Under the pieces are notes generated by a model. It did no database searches. It was not told the DNA's origin and saw nothing but the letters and a program-made list of their open reading frames with translations. 64,000 nt of DNA, from NCBI GenBank assembly GCA_012184525.1, contig WOFQ01000007.1, positions 310,001 to 374,000 of the forward strand, read 5' to 3'. Positions 21,554 to 31,774 of this stretch are shown piece after piece. Position 1 is the first letter of the stretch. Each line of letters begins with the position of its first letter. Both the position numbers and the translations under genes were made by a program. This stretch comes from Xenoacremonium recifei. Lineage: Eukaryota > Ascomycota > Sordariomycetes > Hypocreales > Nectriaceae.

Positions 21554-24497
21554 CTTGGGGAAGGATTGATCAAATTGAGGTGCGTCCCTGTTGTTGAAGC
21601 GTGGCTATGTTGTTCTTGGTTTATCTGTTTAGGAGCAGGGGGCAAGTCACCGGACGTCTCAACGAGGAAGTATGAGGACTAAAGATCGGGTGGAAAAAAC
21701 AGGGCGACGAGGGGTGGGAGGCGATGCGACTTTATGTTCTTTTGAGGTGTACAAGAGGCACAGGTACGTACATGGAAGGGAGGCCAAGCGACCGACTGTG
21801 GGTGTTTCCGGCTCTGAAGCTTTTGCAAACAGAAGTGAGGCGGCAGGGTGGTGGGAGGTGTCGCGGAGGTGCAATGAAAGTGTGTGTACTAATCAAGACG
21901 CAACTCATCCACCTCATCCTGGTCCGCCTTTTGAGGCGAGGCAAACGCCCTATGGGTTGCACTTTGCGTCTCCTTTCGGTGAGGCACTGACTCGAGTCAT
22001 AGGCACAGCCCCGCCCGCAAGAAGCTGTCAAGAGTATAGGCAATCGGTATACCAGGGATATCTGGCCTGACACTAAAAGAGGCGATGGGGGAACTGCTGC
22101 ACCGTGAACTGTTCATCAGAGGAGCTAATGCTCGAGGCTCAAAACAAGGTCAAGGGTCTAATTCCGATGCAACATGTTGCCTCTTGACTTTCAGCTTATG
22201 AGTTTATCCACGGACGAGAGAGTCATCACGAAACATGAGGCCAGGCGTGGAGGGCCTCAGAACATCTCGCGATACCTCTCGACGTCCGTCTCGGACAGCC
22301 GAGGCGAACCATTGCGGACTGCAAGGCAAACATACACTACTGCGTGTCGGCAACCCTCTCGGGCAGTGTCTCACCCTCTTCATGAAGCCGATTCAGCTCC
22401 TCGTGTTGGCGATACTGGCTGGCTGACCGTCCAAGAATTAGCCCCCGCCCAGCCCAGTCCAAGAAACGAGGAGGTGTGTCTACTAACCTGATTGAGTGAC
22501 ACGGGATGTGCCGCACCTAACAGGAAGCTGAATAGCAGAAAAAGGGACACCGAAGGCAGTGCCCTCCCCTTCCCTCCATCGGCGATGCAGTTTTGGTCCC
22601 CGAGGGTTGTGTCTGGAAGAGTCTTTGAAACGCGCTCGCTGTCACGATGCAGATCACACCCCGCCTTGAGCTCGCACAGCATAATCAGGCAGACCTACCA
22701 AGAGTTGAGTTGTCTAAGTGAGACCTACCGGGAGGGGGAGCGGCCCGGTCCCGGGAGAGTCGAGCTCACCCCGATGACGACGACGAGCTGCGCCGTCTCT
22801 GGACGGGCTAAAGCGAGTGCGATATGAGCCTGTCACATGCCCTGAACATCGGGAAATGCTGCGTAACGGATATGGTTGTGCATAATACTGCTCGCGAAAG
22901 CTGCCGGTGACTGGTCACCATACCGAAAAGCTATCGAGCACTCGCTCAGCAACACGAATACATTTGCTTGCCTCTGGTCACCCGTCGCATCATGCGTTGT
23001 GGTCACCGTGTCAAGCACAAGATTTAGCTCCAGGAACATCTCACGCTGTGGTCTGGTCTGCCACGATCGCTGTGTTGCGGACCGCAGCTGTCACTCGGCA
23101 GTACAGCATCGGGGCCAGTGTCGCGGCGACAGAGCCTAGACTCGAGGAGCCTCTTACAGTGATCCTGAGGTGGACACAGCGAGCCAAGAGCTCGAGTTCG
23201 CAGCGCTGCAAACGCCCGGACAAGCTGTGTACCAGCATCGATGCAGAATTCCCGGGCTATCCGCGATTTGAGGAGGCAGAGCTGGACTGCAAGCTGCCAC
23301 CAAACCGGTAAGCAGCCACAATCCAGAGGGATCGGCACTGTCACGCTCTTCCAGCTCAATAGTCTGGGGTTCGAGACCAGCCGGGCGAGTTAACGAGCCG
23401 CAACAACTGTCCAATTGCAACACTGGCCGGATGGAACCAACACTGCATGTCAGAGGCGTGCGGCGCAGCACAGCACACCCACTCCGCATGACTTTCTCGC
23501 CCGGCTACAGCGTCAAAGTGCAGCCCAGCCCGCCCTCCGCCGGAGATGCCCCCTCCGGCTGAATGTTGCACTCGCAGTCCAGAGTGATCAGCGGTCCCCG
23601 AGATGGAGGGTGCGGGAGGGGGAAGCGGCCAAGGCATGGCATAAAACAGGCTTCGCGGCCAGCCAGTCAACGAAAACAGGGCGAAAGTGCAACAACAGAG
23701 GCTTGTCGACGCCCGCTGAGCCCCGAAGGTCGTCCGCCTCATTCTTCCCGTCCGCAAAGGGCAGTTATCGGTATCCAGGACGGGCCATTACCGACGCTTC
23801 GCATGACTGGATTGCCTTGCAGCCGTGCCACCCCGCTCGACTCGTCCGGGGCACGGTGCCTGCCTGCGTGTGACGGTCGTTCTCGTATCTCTCCGTCGAC
23901 GGAGATACTCGCACACGCTCCCTCCCACGCTCCGGCCATGCCATGCACAGGACGCGTTGCGGCGGCGCCTGGCGGGGATGCCCACGGGTTTGCCTTGCTG
24001 AGTGGCGTTACTCGCTGAGCGTTGAGGTGCAATGAGGTGGATGACGGCTGGGCCACCTCATTTTGTGGTGGATGCGGTGCGAGAATGGGGTGGAAGAGCA
24101 GAGCCTCAATCGCCATGTCGGTAGTTGTATTGAGTCATGGAAATGAGGCCCTTGTTGTCTTGGCGGACTCGCAGTCTCGATCTCGAGAGGAGGTTTGAGG
24201 GTCGAGGTGCGGGCACAGAATCTCCCTGTTTGTTTACACCGATTTTGTGCTCTTGTGTTGTCGACAGGCATGCGATGGTTGGTTCATGGTGAGTACCGTA
24301 GGAGCAGCATATCACGAGTTCGTTTATGACTTGCCAGTCTGGTGTATCGGAGAGTGCACCTTTCAAGCGAAGGATCTTAGCCTCAGCCTTCATCGTAGCA
24401 TGGGGTAACCAGGGAAATAGCTTTCCAATGGTGGGAAATCTTGATTAGCTATGTAATTCAGTGTCTTTGGGTCACGCTATTGCCGTCCTGAGAAGAT
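21554..24497. other. 2.9-kb gene-poor region
   Basis: It lies upstream of the poly-Q gene and downstream of the PigL_N-type gene. No reading frame shows family motifs, and no splice-joined model was convincing. The part at 21554-22100 probably holds the promoter and leader of the poly-Q gene. Sequence at 22800-24000 is GC-rich, without repeats or terminal inverted repeats that I could see, so I find no support for a transposon. Confidence 0.5.
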
Positions 24498-26630
24498 TCA
24501 AAGGTCAAACTCGTCTTTCCAAGCTCCCGGTATCGCCATCACCAAATCAACGAGTTTCTCCCGCTTTCGTGCTCGGAGCAGTTTCTTTAACTGCTTTCGA
24601 TAAAACCGAGTCATTCTTAACTTTGCTTGTTTCTGCAAGTCGCCTTTCCAACGATTTTCATTGCCACATGCGAAAGCCCAAGGATTCATAGGCCAACAGC
24701 GGTCCAGCACACGCTTTTGCTGCCAAAAGAGTTCTTCATCAGAGTAACGCAAATACGCCCAATGATATAAGATAGAAGGGAACTCAAGAGCAAGCTCGCG
24801 AATCAAGCAAGATTCACTAACCACCAATTCCCAGCATGGAACCTTCCAATTTCCAAAATTGCGTATGGTCAATCGAATACCATATAGCACGTCTGCAAAA
24901 GGACGGTAATATACAGACATGTCGAAAATTTTTGCGAGATCACGTATCTCGACTCTGAGATAACTCTCGATATCCACCCCGCATTCTTCTAGGAGCCCTA
25001 TCCACCCTAAGACGTTGTCCCAAGTGCGGCCGAGAGCCTCGTAGAGGGATTTTGGATCATCAAATGACGGGTCTTGGCAAAAAAGTAAAACATAAGCGAG
25101 CGCTGAACCTTCATCTTCCTCCCATAGAGGTTGGTGGAAATCACAATCGTCTTTGACGAGACGACGTATTATAATCGACCATATGCTAATCGGCTTTAGC
25201 AAGGCAAAGAAGGAGTCTCCTATCATCCGTAGAACATTCCGATGTACGTCTTCCTGAAATTCGAGGTAAAAGTCGTGATGCAAGTTTATAAGCCTATCGA
25301 TCTGATCTGGTTCCCATGAAAAGTCTAAGACGGACAGGAAGTCCGCAGCTGTGAGTGAGTCACCTTTCCACTCGATATACATGTCAACACATTCTGGATT
25401 TATGCCGCGGACCACCCAGGAACTGACGTTGCTGGAACACAGCGGTTAGAGGGTTTTTTTTTGGTTATCTCGATTTTTGAACCGCTACTCACGCATCTAG
25501 TGAGGTTGATATGGGGTAATATTTAAGAAGGAACTCAGTTATGCGAGGAGCTCTCTCTAGGATAGCCACCTAGGCTAGGGGTCAGATTCCACGTTGATTT
25601 CAACAGCTCCGATTGGAGGCTATACTTACAGAAAGTAAAGACCCTATTTCACCCTTTTGAGTAGCCCATGCCATATTATGAAACATGGTGTTCAAAGTTA
25701 TTTTGCGGCTGCTGAGCATGCATTGCAATGCGTGTAAATCATCAAGTCGAAGAAATTCATGCTCCCAGGGTTCATATGGGAGCACCTGTGGAAAATCCAT
25801 TGAAAAAACAAGGGGGTTTGATCTCATAGATATTTTGAGGTGTAAAGCCCATAGATTTGATCCAACCATAAGGGAGATCTCTTCATCAACCAAGGAGTCA
25901 GTTCTGTCAGAGAATCTTCGCTTTCTTGTTACTTTCGTTAGCCAAAAACAGCACAAGCCTGAAAACAAGCAAATCCTTGATCTCTTAATTCCAAAAGAAC
26001 CTCCCTGGTTATGATGAAACCGTGTCATGGATTGATTTCCAAGTTTTTCAGCTCGCAAGGTCCTTGGTTGAGGATGAGTCGGAGCGGGTGTAATAGACTT
26101 GACCGGTGCACTGCTCATCGGCAATGTAGTCACTAAAGCCCTAGTTTTATGTCTCTTAGCGAATTTTCTCTTTCTTGAGAAGCTTGCACTAACAGTGTAG
26201 TAGTAGATATATGAAGGTGCAAGATATGCAGAGATTGTTCAAGATCACCGTCACACTTCTTCAGATCCGCCCTGTATCTCAAGAATAGAGATCCTACAGA
26301 GGCGAGATACTTCTTGTCCACAGCTTGCTTACGTGTCATCTTCTGAACCACGGTGTAGAGCTCATTGACTCGGACACGGCAAGTCTTCATAGCCCGATCC
26401 AAGCTTTGGAGCCATTTGGTCCCCAGGGTTTTGGTTCCGCGTTCATAAGCTTCAAAAGTTGCTTCAAGCATATTACATACGAGCTCAATATGGTCAAGCT
26501 TATCGCATAGCTGTTGGATCTCCTTGGGGGCCGATTTGTACGCTTTGATGTGTTCTCGGACTGTGCCGATGACCTGGACAAGCTGCATCGCCAGGGAAAC
26601 AATCCCCAACGAGAGTGATACTGGATCCAT
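24498..26630 (-). CDS. Fungal STAND-type N-terminal domain (PigL_N-like) protein
   Basis: Minus-strand exons 26630-26194, 26140-25630, 25569-25493 and 25431-24498 join in frame to 652 residues. The N-terminus MDPVSLSLGIVSLAMQLVQV and the helical region to about 140 match the fungal N-terminal domain seen on NLR/STAND-like and ankyrin proteins (PigL_N, Helo-like group). After a basic linker come a short hydrophobic segment (ICLFSGLCCFWL) and a block EFLRLDDLHALQCMLSSRK that resembles the start of a degenerate ankyrin repeat. About 320 residues without recognised motifs end in the basic tail KKLLRARKREK. There is no NACHT, NB-ARC or WD40 part. The first intron (53 nt, gttagt donor, gctaag branch) is needed to avoid a stop at 26142 and was inferred from frame. 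Such proteins are often lineage-specific and some act in non-self recognition; a role here is unproven. Confidence 0.72.
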
Positions 26631-27343
26631 GGCACCTAATATGGCTACCCGGCGATCATCTCAAACAACTGATGATCTCGAAATCGAAAGAAGTTGAAGG
26701 TAAAATGGGCATGGTCGTTTGCTGCTGGTCATCCTGACATTATACCTGAATGTCATGCGGAGACAGAGCTGGCATATTACATAGCTATTTTCCGTCAGCC
26801 AAAAATCGGCCGCCTCACTTTTATACCCAATTATCATTGTATCTTGTCCTGCAGTGCCAGCTCAGCCATGTCGACTTGGGGACCCAATAGCAAGGCTACA
26901 CATACGGCGCGCTGCAAGGCATACCCAGGGCTGCCAGGAGCAGTGGCTGGTCAATAACAGAAATGCAGTTATGGTAGCATTGACATGTCGTTGTCAAATC
27001 ACTAAACTGAAAAGAATCTTACGAAAAATGAAGAGTCTGAGGTCGTGGCTTGGAGGTTTGGCTCAGGCGAACGAGGCCACACAGCCACGAGTGCTTCTCG
27101 ACCCACCTCCATTGCGCCTCCTCTATTAAAGTCCTACACAAGAGAAAGCAAAATAAATATCCGATGAGAGTCAATGTAAAAGACCTTAGAGGTACTCAAG
27201 AGCTGGCTCACGTCTATCAGGGTATCTTTCAAGTGGTATAAAAGGCGAGCCCCTTCCGATTTTAACTACATTTCTGTCTCTTCTAAATAGCTCTTCTAGA
27301 TATGTAATATCTGTTCTTTTAATTTCTGACCAATGATGAACAC

Positions 27344-27407
27344 TGTGGCATCAGAACCAATTGCAGCGGGATAAAAGTCGTTACTCATAATTCCGTCTGA
27401 TGCCACA
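27344..27407. repeat. 12-bp perfect inverted repeat with 40-nt loop
   Basis: TGTGGCATCAGA at 27344-27355 is the exact reverse complement of TCTGATGCCACA at 27396-27407. It could form a hairpin or be a remnant of a very small inverted-repeat element. No flanking target duplication was recognised. Confidence 0.7.
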
Positions 27408-28149
27408 AGCGAGCTGAGGTCAAGATATTGCTGTCAAGATACGTTCAGGGGCATGCTTCGCTGAGCATGCTCGGCTGCCAGCCTACAATGATGGAAGCCC
27501 ATCAATATCAAGCGAAAAAATTATTGATGCATTTTTGATTGAACCCTCCCTCTCCATTTAAGAGAAAATTTGCTCTTCATCAGAGTCATCGAGACAGTAT
27601 GGTTCAGCCCTTCAGGCAGCCATCGCCGTTTGCTCCACCGCGCTGTCACCTCGACCCAGCTCTTATAAGCGACTGCAAATCAGCATTATTTCAGCGAAGT
27701 AGCTCAGTATGATTAGACCTACCTCCCTGTCTGATATTGCATCCTTCCTTCGCTTTTTCTTTTTGCCTTGATTTTTTTGGTTAGACTGTTTTCATGTTCT
27801 GCTCGGGGTTGTTCGTTCGATTCCCTTCGTGATGCGTTCATGTCACTGTTGGACTCTACCAGAAGATTCACACAACATCTGAGAATGCCATCAAGGCGTG
27901 CCTTTCCTAAGCGGGAATGGTTATCTAATATCAGGACAAACGAAAAAGACACTTCAGTCAAAGGAAAATTTATACTGGCATACCACAGAATGGTTATAAG
28001 CGCAGACAGAAGTCTGATTGACTCTCGGGTAAGCATCCAACCTTGCGCCGGGCGGAAGGCTCACATTGTAGTCACACTTGGAGCTGCTCGACAAATGCCC
28101 CTGGATCTGACCGAGCCATCAAAATTCATTGAGACTCATATGGGAAGCG

Positions 28150-28168
28150 AAAAAAAAAAAGCAAAAAA
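28150..28168 (-). terminator. RNA polymerase III terminator of tRNA-Asp
   Basis: Read on the minus strand, a T6 run (28168-28163) and then a T11 run (28160-28150) begin 27 nt past the tRNA 3' end. Runs of four or more T stop Pol III, and the second run can act as backup. A 6-bp stem (AACCTG/CAGGTT, 28171-28186) lies just before the first run. Confidence 0.8.
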
Positions 28169-28194
28169 GAAACCTGTTTGCAGGTTTGGCGGAT

Positions 28195-28266
28195 CTCTCC
28201 CGCCGGGAATTGAACCCGGGTCTCAAGCGTGACAAGCTTGCATACTGACCACTATACTACGGAAGA
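28195..28266 (-). tRNA. tRNA-Asp (anticodon GTC)
   Basis: A 72-nt cloverleaf on the minus strand without an intron. The acceptor stem TCTTCCG/CGGGAGA pairs over 7 bp with one wobble pair. T8 and A9 are followed by the D arm GTATAGTGGTCAGTAT, which includes box A. The anticodon arm is CAAGC-TTGTCAC-GCTTG, giving GTC for Asp. The T arm is CCGGG-TTCAATT-CCCGG, which includes box B. The discriminator base is G, as expected for tRNA-Asp. No CCA is encoded, as usual in eukaryotes. Confidence 0.97.
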
Positions 28267-28570
28267 TGGGTGGTTGTGAACAACCACTGTAGTGCGTGTT
28301 TGATCACGTGCGAACAAAAGAATATTATATATCCTTCCTTCATTGATCAAGATTATGAATTCGACAAGAGTCTCCGTCCCACGGGGCTTTCAAGGCGAAT
28401 AATGCAGGCCGTAAATGCGGCATCATATCGTTTTACTCATTTATGTCTTATTGATGTTGTCTGTGGTTCTAGGAAAACTACTATTCGTCGTCTAGATATC
28501 ATGAACCGCCCAACTCAACTCTTGTCACCAAGTCCTGTACTCGCTTGCAGAAGTATTCCAGAACCACCAA
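28267..28570. other. Spacer between tRNA-Asp 5' side and CUL4 3' end
   Basis: About 300 bases holding the tRNA upstream region and probably the CUL4 3' UTR. A TCACGTGC word lies at about 28304-28311. No gene is seen. Confidence 0.5.
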
Positions 28571-31198
28571 CTACGCCTGATACACGTACATATTACCCTC
28601 TCTCTCGATGTAGTCTTTTTCCAACAGACTATTGCAAGATTAGCCAACGCTACTATTACTTCAGCAAAAGACAGAAACTCACCTCTCGATCTCCTTCTTA
28701 ATGGCGGCCGGCTCCACGCTGCCTCGCTTCTTAGTCAGGTTAATCACCTCAGCGACCAGCTCAGCATGGCCCATTTGCTTGCGGCTCTTCATGATGCGCA
28801 CTATAGCAGCTTGTGTCTCGAACCGACGATCCTGGATGATGCGCTCATGCGTCTGCTTGTTCTCTTCCTTGGTTTCCTTGAACTGGATCTGGTTGATCTT
28901 GACACGGTACTTGGGGTCCGTGAAGGCCTTGTTATATGTGAACGTATCAGTGGGCTTCACGTCTCTTCCCTTAGGGTGCTTCGTCAGGACACGAGCCTTG
29001 CCACAAGCCAGGGACTGCAGTGTCCGGTCCAGGTCTGGGCCTTGAAGACCTGACCCGGCTGCGATCTGTTCGTAGGCCAAGAACCCCTCAGCGGGCACGC
29101 TGTTGAATAGCAGAAGGACCACTGCTTGATAAGCAGATACCATCAGCTCTTTAGTTCCGCGAGGGAACGTCGCCTTCAGCGTGCAGTGAGCGAGAGAATG
29201 CTTCCAGGTGAGCAATCGTCCAGTGTGCCTGTGCTTGTAATACTGGTCAAAGCGTTCTGTTTGCGTTGCTACCTCATCGGGTAAGTTCAGTCGAACATCA
29301 GGATACGTCGGCCACGCTGAAGCTGATAGAATCATGACTTGAAGATCCACAGGCGGCTTACGGTCTGCACTGCCTTCGCACCATTGTCTGTAATTCTCCA
29401 TCTCATCCTTGGCCAGTTCCTGGTCCTTGAACATCTGCTCCAGGTTGTGTGTGAAGCTTGAGCCGCACTCGCCCCTTAGTCTCGTGAGCATATTCCGTTC
29501 TGCATCTTGGCTCGCACTACGACCCAGTAGCAGTCGTCTCGCGAGATCCTTCTTGTAGAAAGCCTCGAATGTGTCTTTCCCCTCGATGAAACGGAACAGC
29601 TCTAGAGCCTGATCAAGCTGTCGATCAAGCTCTGCTTCCTCATCACCGGTACTTGACTGGCCCTCCTTCTCAGCCTTTGCTCGGTCTTTCACGTCTGAGA
29701 GCAGTTCCTTGGGAAGTGCCTTGAGGCCTCCCCTCAAGAGCGTGTCGATGTACTTGGCAATCATCTCTCCGATTTTGCTTGTTCCGGTATTCCAGCACCC
29801 CGCGACCGTTCGGTCGTTCATAAACTTGCCGAAAGACTGCCGCATGCCCCAAAGGAAGTCTTCGTCCTTGTCGAACGCGTCTCTAATCATCAAATCCAAT
29901 GATCGCCGCAGCTCGAGAAGTCGGAGGACCATCTCGTCTCCACGTTCCTTGTCACCAATGATGGCCGCTCCCGTTTTCCTGATGTAGTCGCTCCACGGGT
30001 CCTTCATCTTCTTCTGGATCCCTGATAATCGAAGTAGATCGTAGAGAGCCTTCATTGAGCCGACCTCCTTCTCTGCCAATAAGTTTGATACGCTGCCTTC
30101 GTTCAAGAGCTTCTCTGAGTAGTTCTCGATCAAGATGTCATGTGCAGAGTCAAGGAGCTGCTTCTGCGTTGTGCTATCCAGGTTGAAGGCCATGCAGCGA
30201 TACTGCTCTCGGTTCAACAGCCTTTCACAAGCTAGAATATAGTCCTTTAGACTGGCGTGGCTCCAGGTTTCTCCAAACTCCTTGAAATATCCCCTGGATC
30301 TTTCGAGGAATGGTTGTTCGAAATGCTTAGTGTAGACGTTTTGGACAAAGAGCATCATGATCGAGTCCTTCAGTAGTACCTCGTCCATTGAGCTATCGCC
30401 CCTGCGGTCGTACTCAACCAGCTCGCACATGCCATCCACCACTTTCCAGCCAGGGGTCTTTTTGTCCTCGGTCCTATCCTTCAACGGGAACAGCATTCTT
30501 CTAAACTGGGTAATGGCCATGTCGTTGATGGATGGAAGCTTCTGGCGAAGAAGGTATGTTCGATCGAGGTAGCTGAAAGTCGAGCGAATCAAGATCTGAA
30601 ATTGTCAGCGGATAGTACTAGACAGACAGCAGAACTCTGAGCACCGTACCGATTGCTCGATCCACCGCCTCCATTGCGAGAGCACTGCCCTCAGAGTATT
30701 AAGACTCGACAAACCGCCATCCTGCTCGATTCTGCGGAGAACCACCTTCTCGAGATGCCGGTCTATCTTCTCCTTAAGCATCCGATAGATCTTCTCAGCG
30801 TTCCCCCTCCTGCACACATCTTCCACGCCTCGGTATAACCTCTCCAGCGTCACATCGGCCGTTCTGCCCTCGAAGATGGCATCGAGCGCGCCATCCAGGT
30901 CCCGTTCGGTCCGAGCATAGTATTCAACGACCCTCGCATCCTGCGCGCTGGGCGGCCGCAGGTTCTTGATGACGAGCTTCCGCGCTCCGCTGTAAGGCTG
31001 GAAGGCGGCGGGCCGCTTTGTGAGGTCACTGGTCTCGGGCAGCTTACCCCGAGCTTTGGCGCTGGCCATGGGGACGGCGGTGGTGATCTTGGTGCGTTTG
31101 GGGACCGATGTGGGAGGAGAGGATGACGAAGAAGAAGAGGAGTCGAGGCGAGGGCGGCGGCGGGAGGGGGAAGGCGAGTCGACCTGGACGGATGGCAT
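28571..31198 (-). CDS. CUL4: Cullin-4 scaffold of CRL4 ubiquitin ligases
   Basis: Scaffold that links the DDB1 adaptor at its N-terminus to the RING protein RBX1 at its C-terminus. CRL4 acts in DNA repair and replication, and in Neurospora the DCDC complex uses CUL4-DDB1 to direct H3K9 methylation. Minus-strand exons 31198-30650, 30595-28683 and 28628-28571 give 839 residues. The disordered N-terminus (about 1-65) is followed by KLVIKNLR, a CUL4-type signature. The cullin-homology core includes LEQMFKDQELAKDEM. The neddylation site is in RIMKSRKQMGH, with K786 as the likely acceptor. The last exon is only 58 nt and supplies LLEKDYIEREGNMYVYQA, the winged-helix end of cullins; without it the protein would stop at KKEIER. 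The frame is open for 22 more codons upstream, but only with a non-ATG start. Confidence 0.93.
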
Positions 31199-31774
31199 GG
31201 GAGCCAGGTAGTGCTTGCTCTCTGGGCGGAGAGGCCCGTCACGACTGGAACTGAAGCCGTCCACCGGCCTCCGGAGAGCGTCGCGAGACGCGCGCTGGCG
31301 CGATCAGCAGACGAATTCGAGAAGGCCGCTGGCCCTGGGAATGGAGACCTCGGCCGGAAGAAGCGCCTTGGGCAAAGAGGGCGGTGAATATCAGCAGACG
31401 AAGAATGTATGATGTATGAAAGGATATCCCGGAGCTGCTGGGCTAGATAACTGACTACCTTATGTCATTTAGAGCGTCGGATGGAGGTGATAAGATAGAC
31501 CGGGTTTGGTGGGGACTGCAGGCGGGGAGCTTCCCCTTAACTCCGGGCCTCGCTTGCCTCCTGCTAGGAGCTCTGAAGCTTCACTTACACGGACCTTACA
31601 TAGCAACATATGAGAATCGTCTTTACACAGAGATGGGTATTTTCTCAAAGATATGTAGTTCCAAATTGCCTTATTTTCCGTCCAATGCCTTTTCCGCAGT
31701 GCCTTTTACTATATACTCAATATGTGCATAACCGTCTCCTAACCATCCATTGCATCGATCCTCACACCTCAAAC
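31199..31774. other. Intergenic: CUL4 promoter and TEL1 3' side
   Basis: About 580 bases between two tandem minus-strand genes. Its right half is AT-rich and probably the TEL1 3' UTR. No coding sequence or repeat is seen. Confidence 0.5.

Larger units (their letters stand above)
26631..28194. other. AT-rich gene-poor region
   Basis: About 1.6 kb between the PigL_N-type gene start and the tRNA-Asp 3' end. It is more AT-rich than its surroundings, especially from about 27130. It contains a 12-bp perfect inverted repeat (27344-27355 with 27396-27407) and a short GCATGC-based hairpin near 27452-27472. I found no supported gene or intact mobile element. Confidence 0.5.

Noticed and set aside
23271..23385. 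Box A-like and box B-like words (AGGCAGAGCTGG, GGTTCGAGACC) suggesting a tRNA or SINE
   Set aside because: The words are about 90 bases apart and no acceptor or anticodon stem can be formed around them. Probably chance.
27698..27825. tRNA-like fragment (TAGCTCAGTATGATTAGA with a downstream GTTCGATTCCC)
   Set aside because: The T arm does not pair and no anticodon arm is present between the words. At most a decayed tRNA fragment.
27768..28232. 154-codon plus-strand frame overlapping the tRNA
   Set aside because: It runs through the poly-A tract and antisense to the tRNA-Asp gene and has no recognisable motif.
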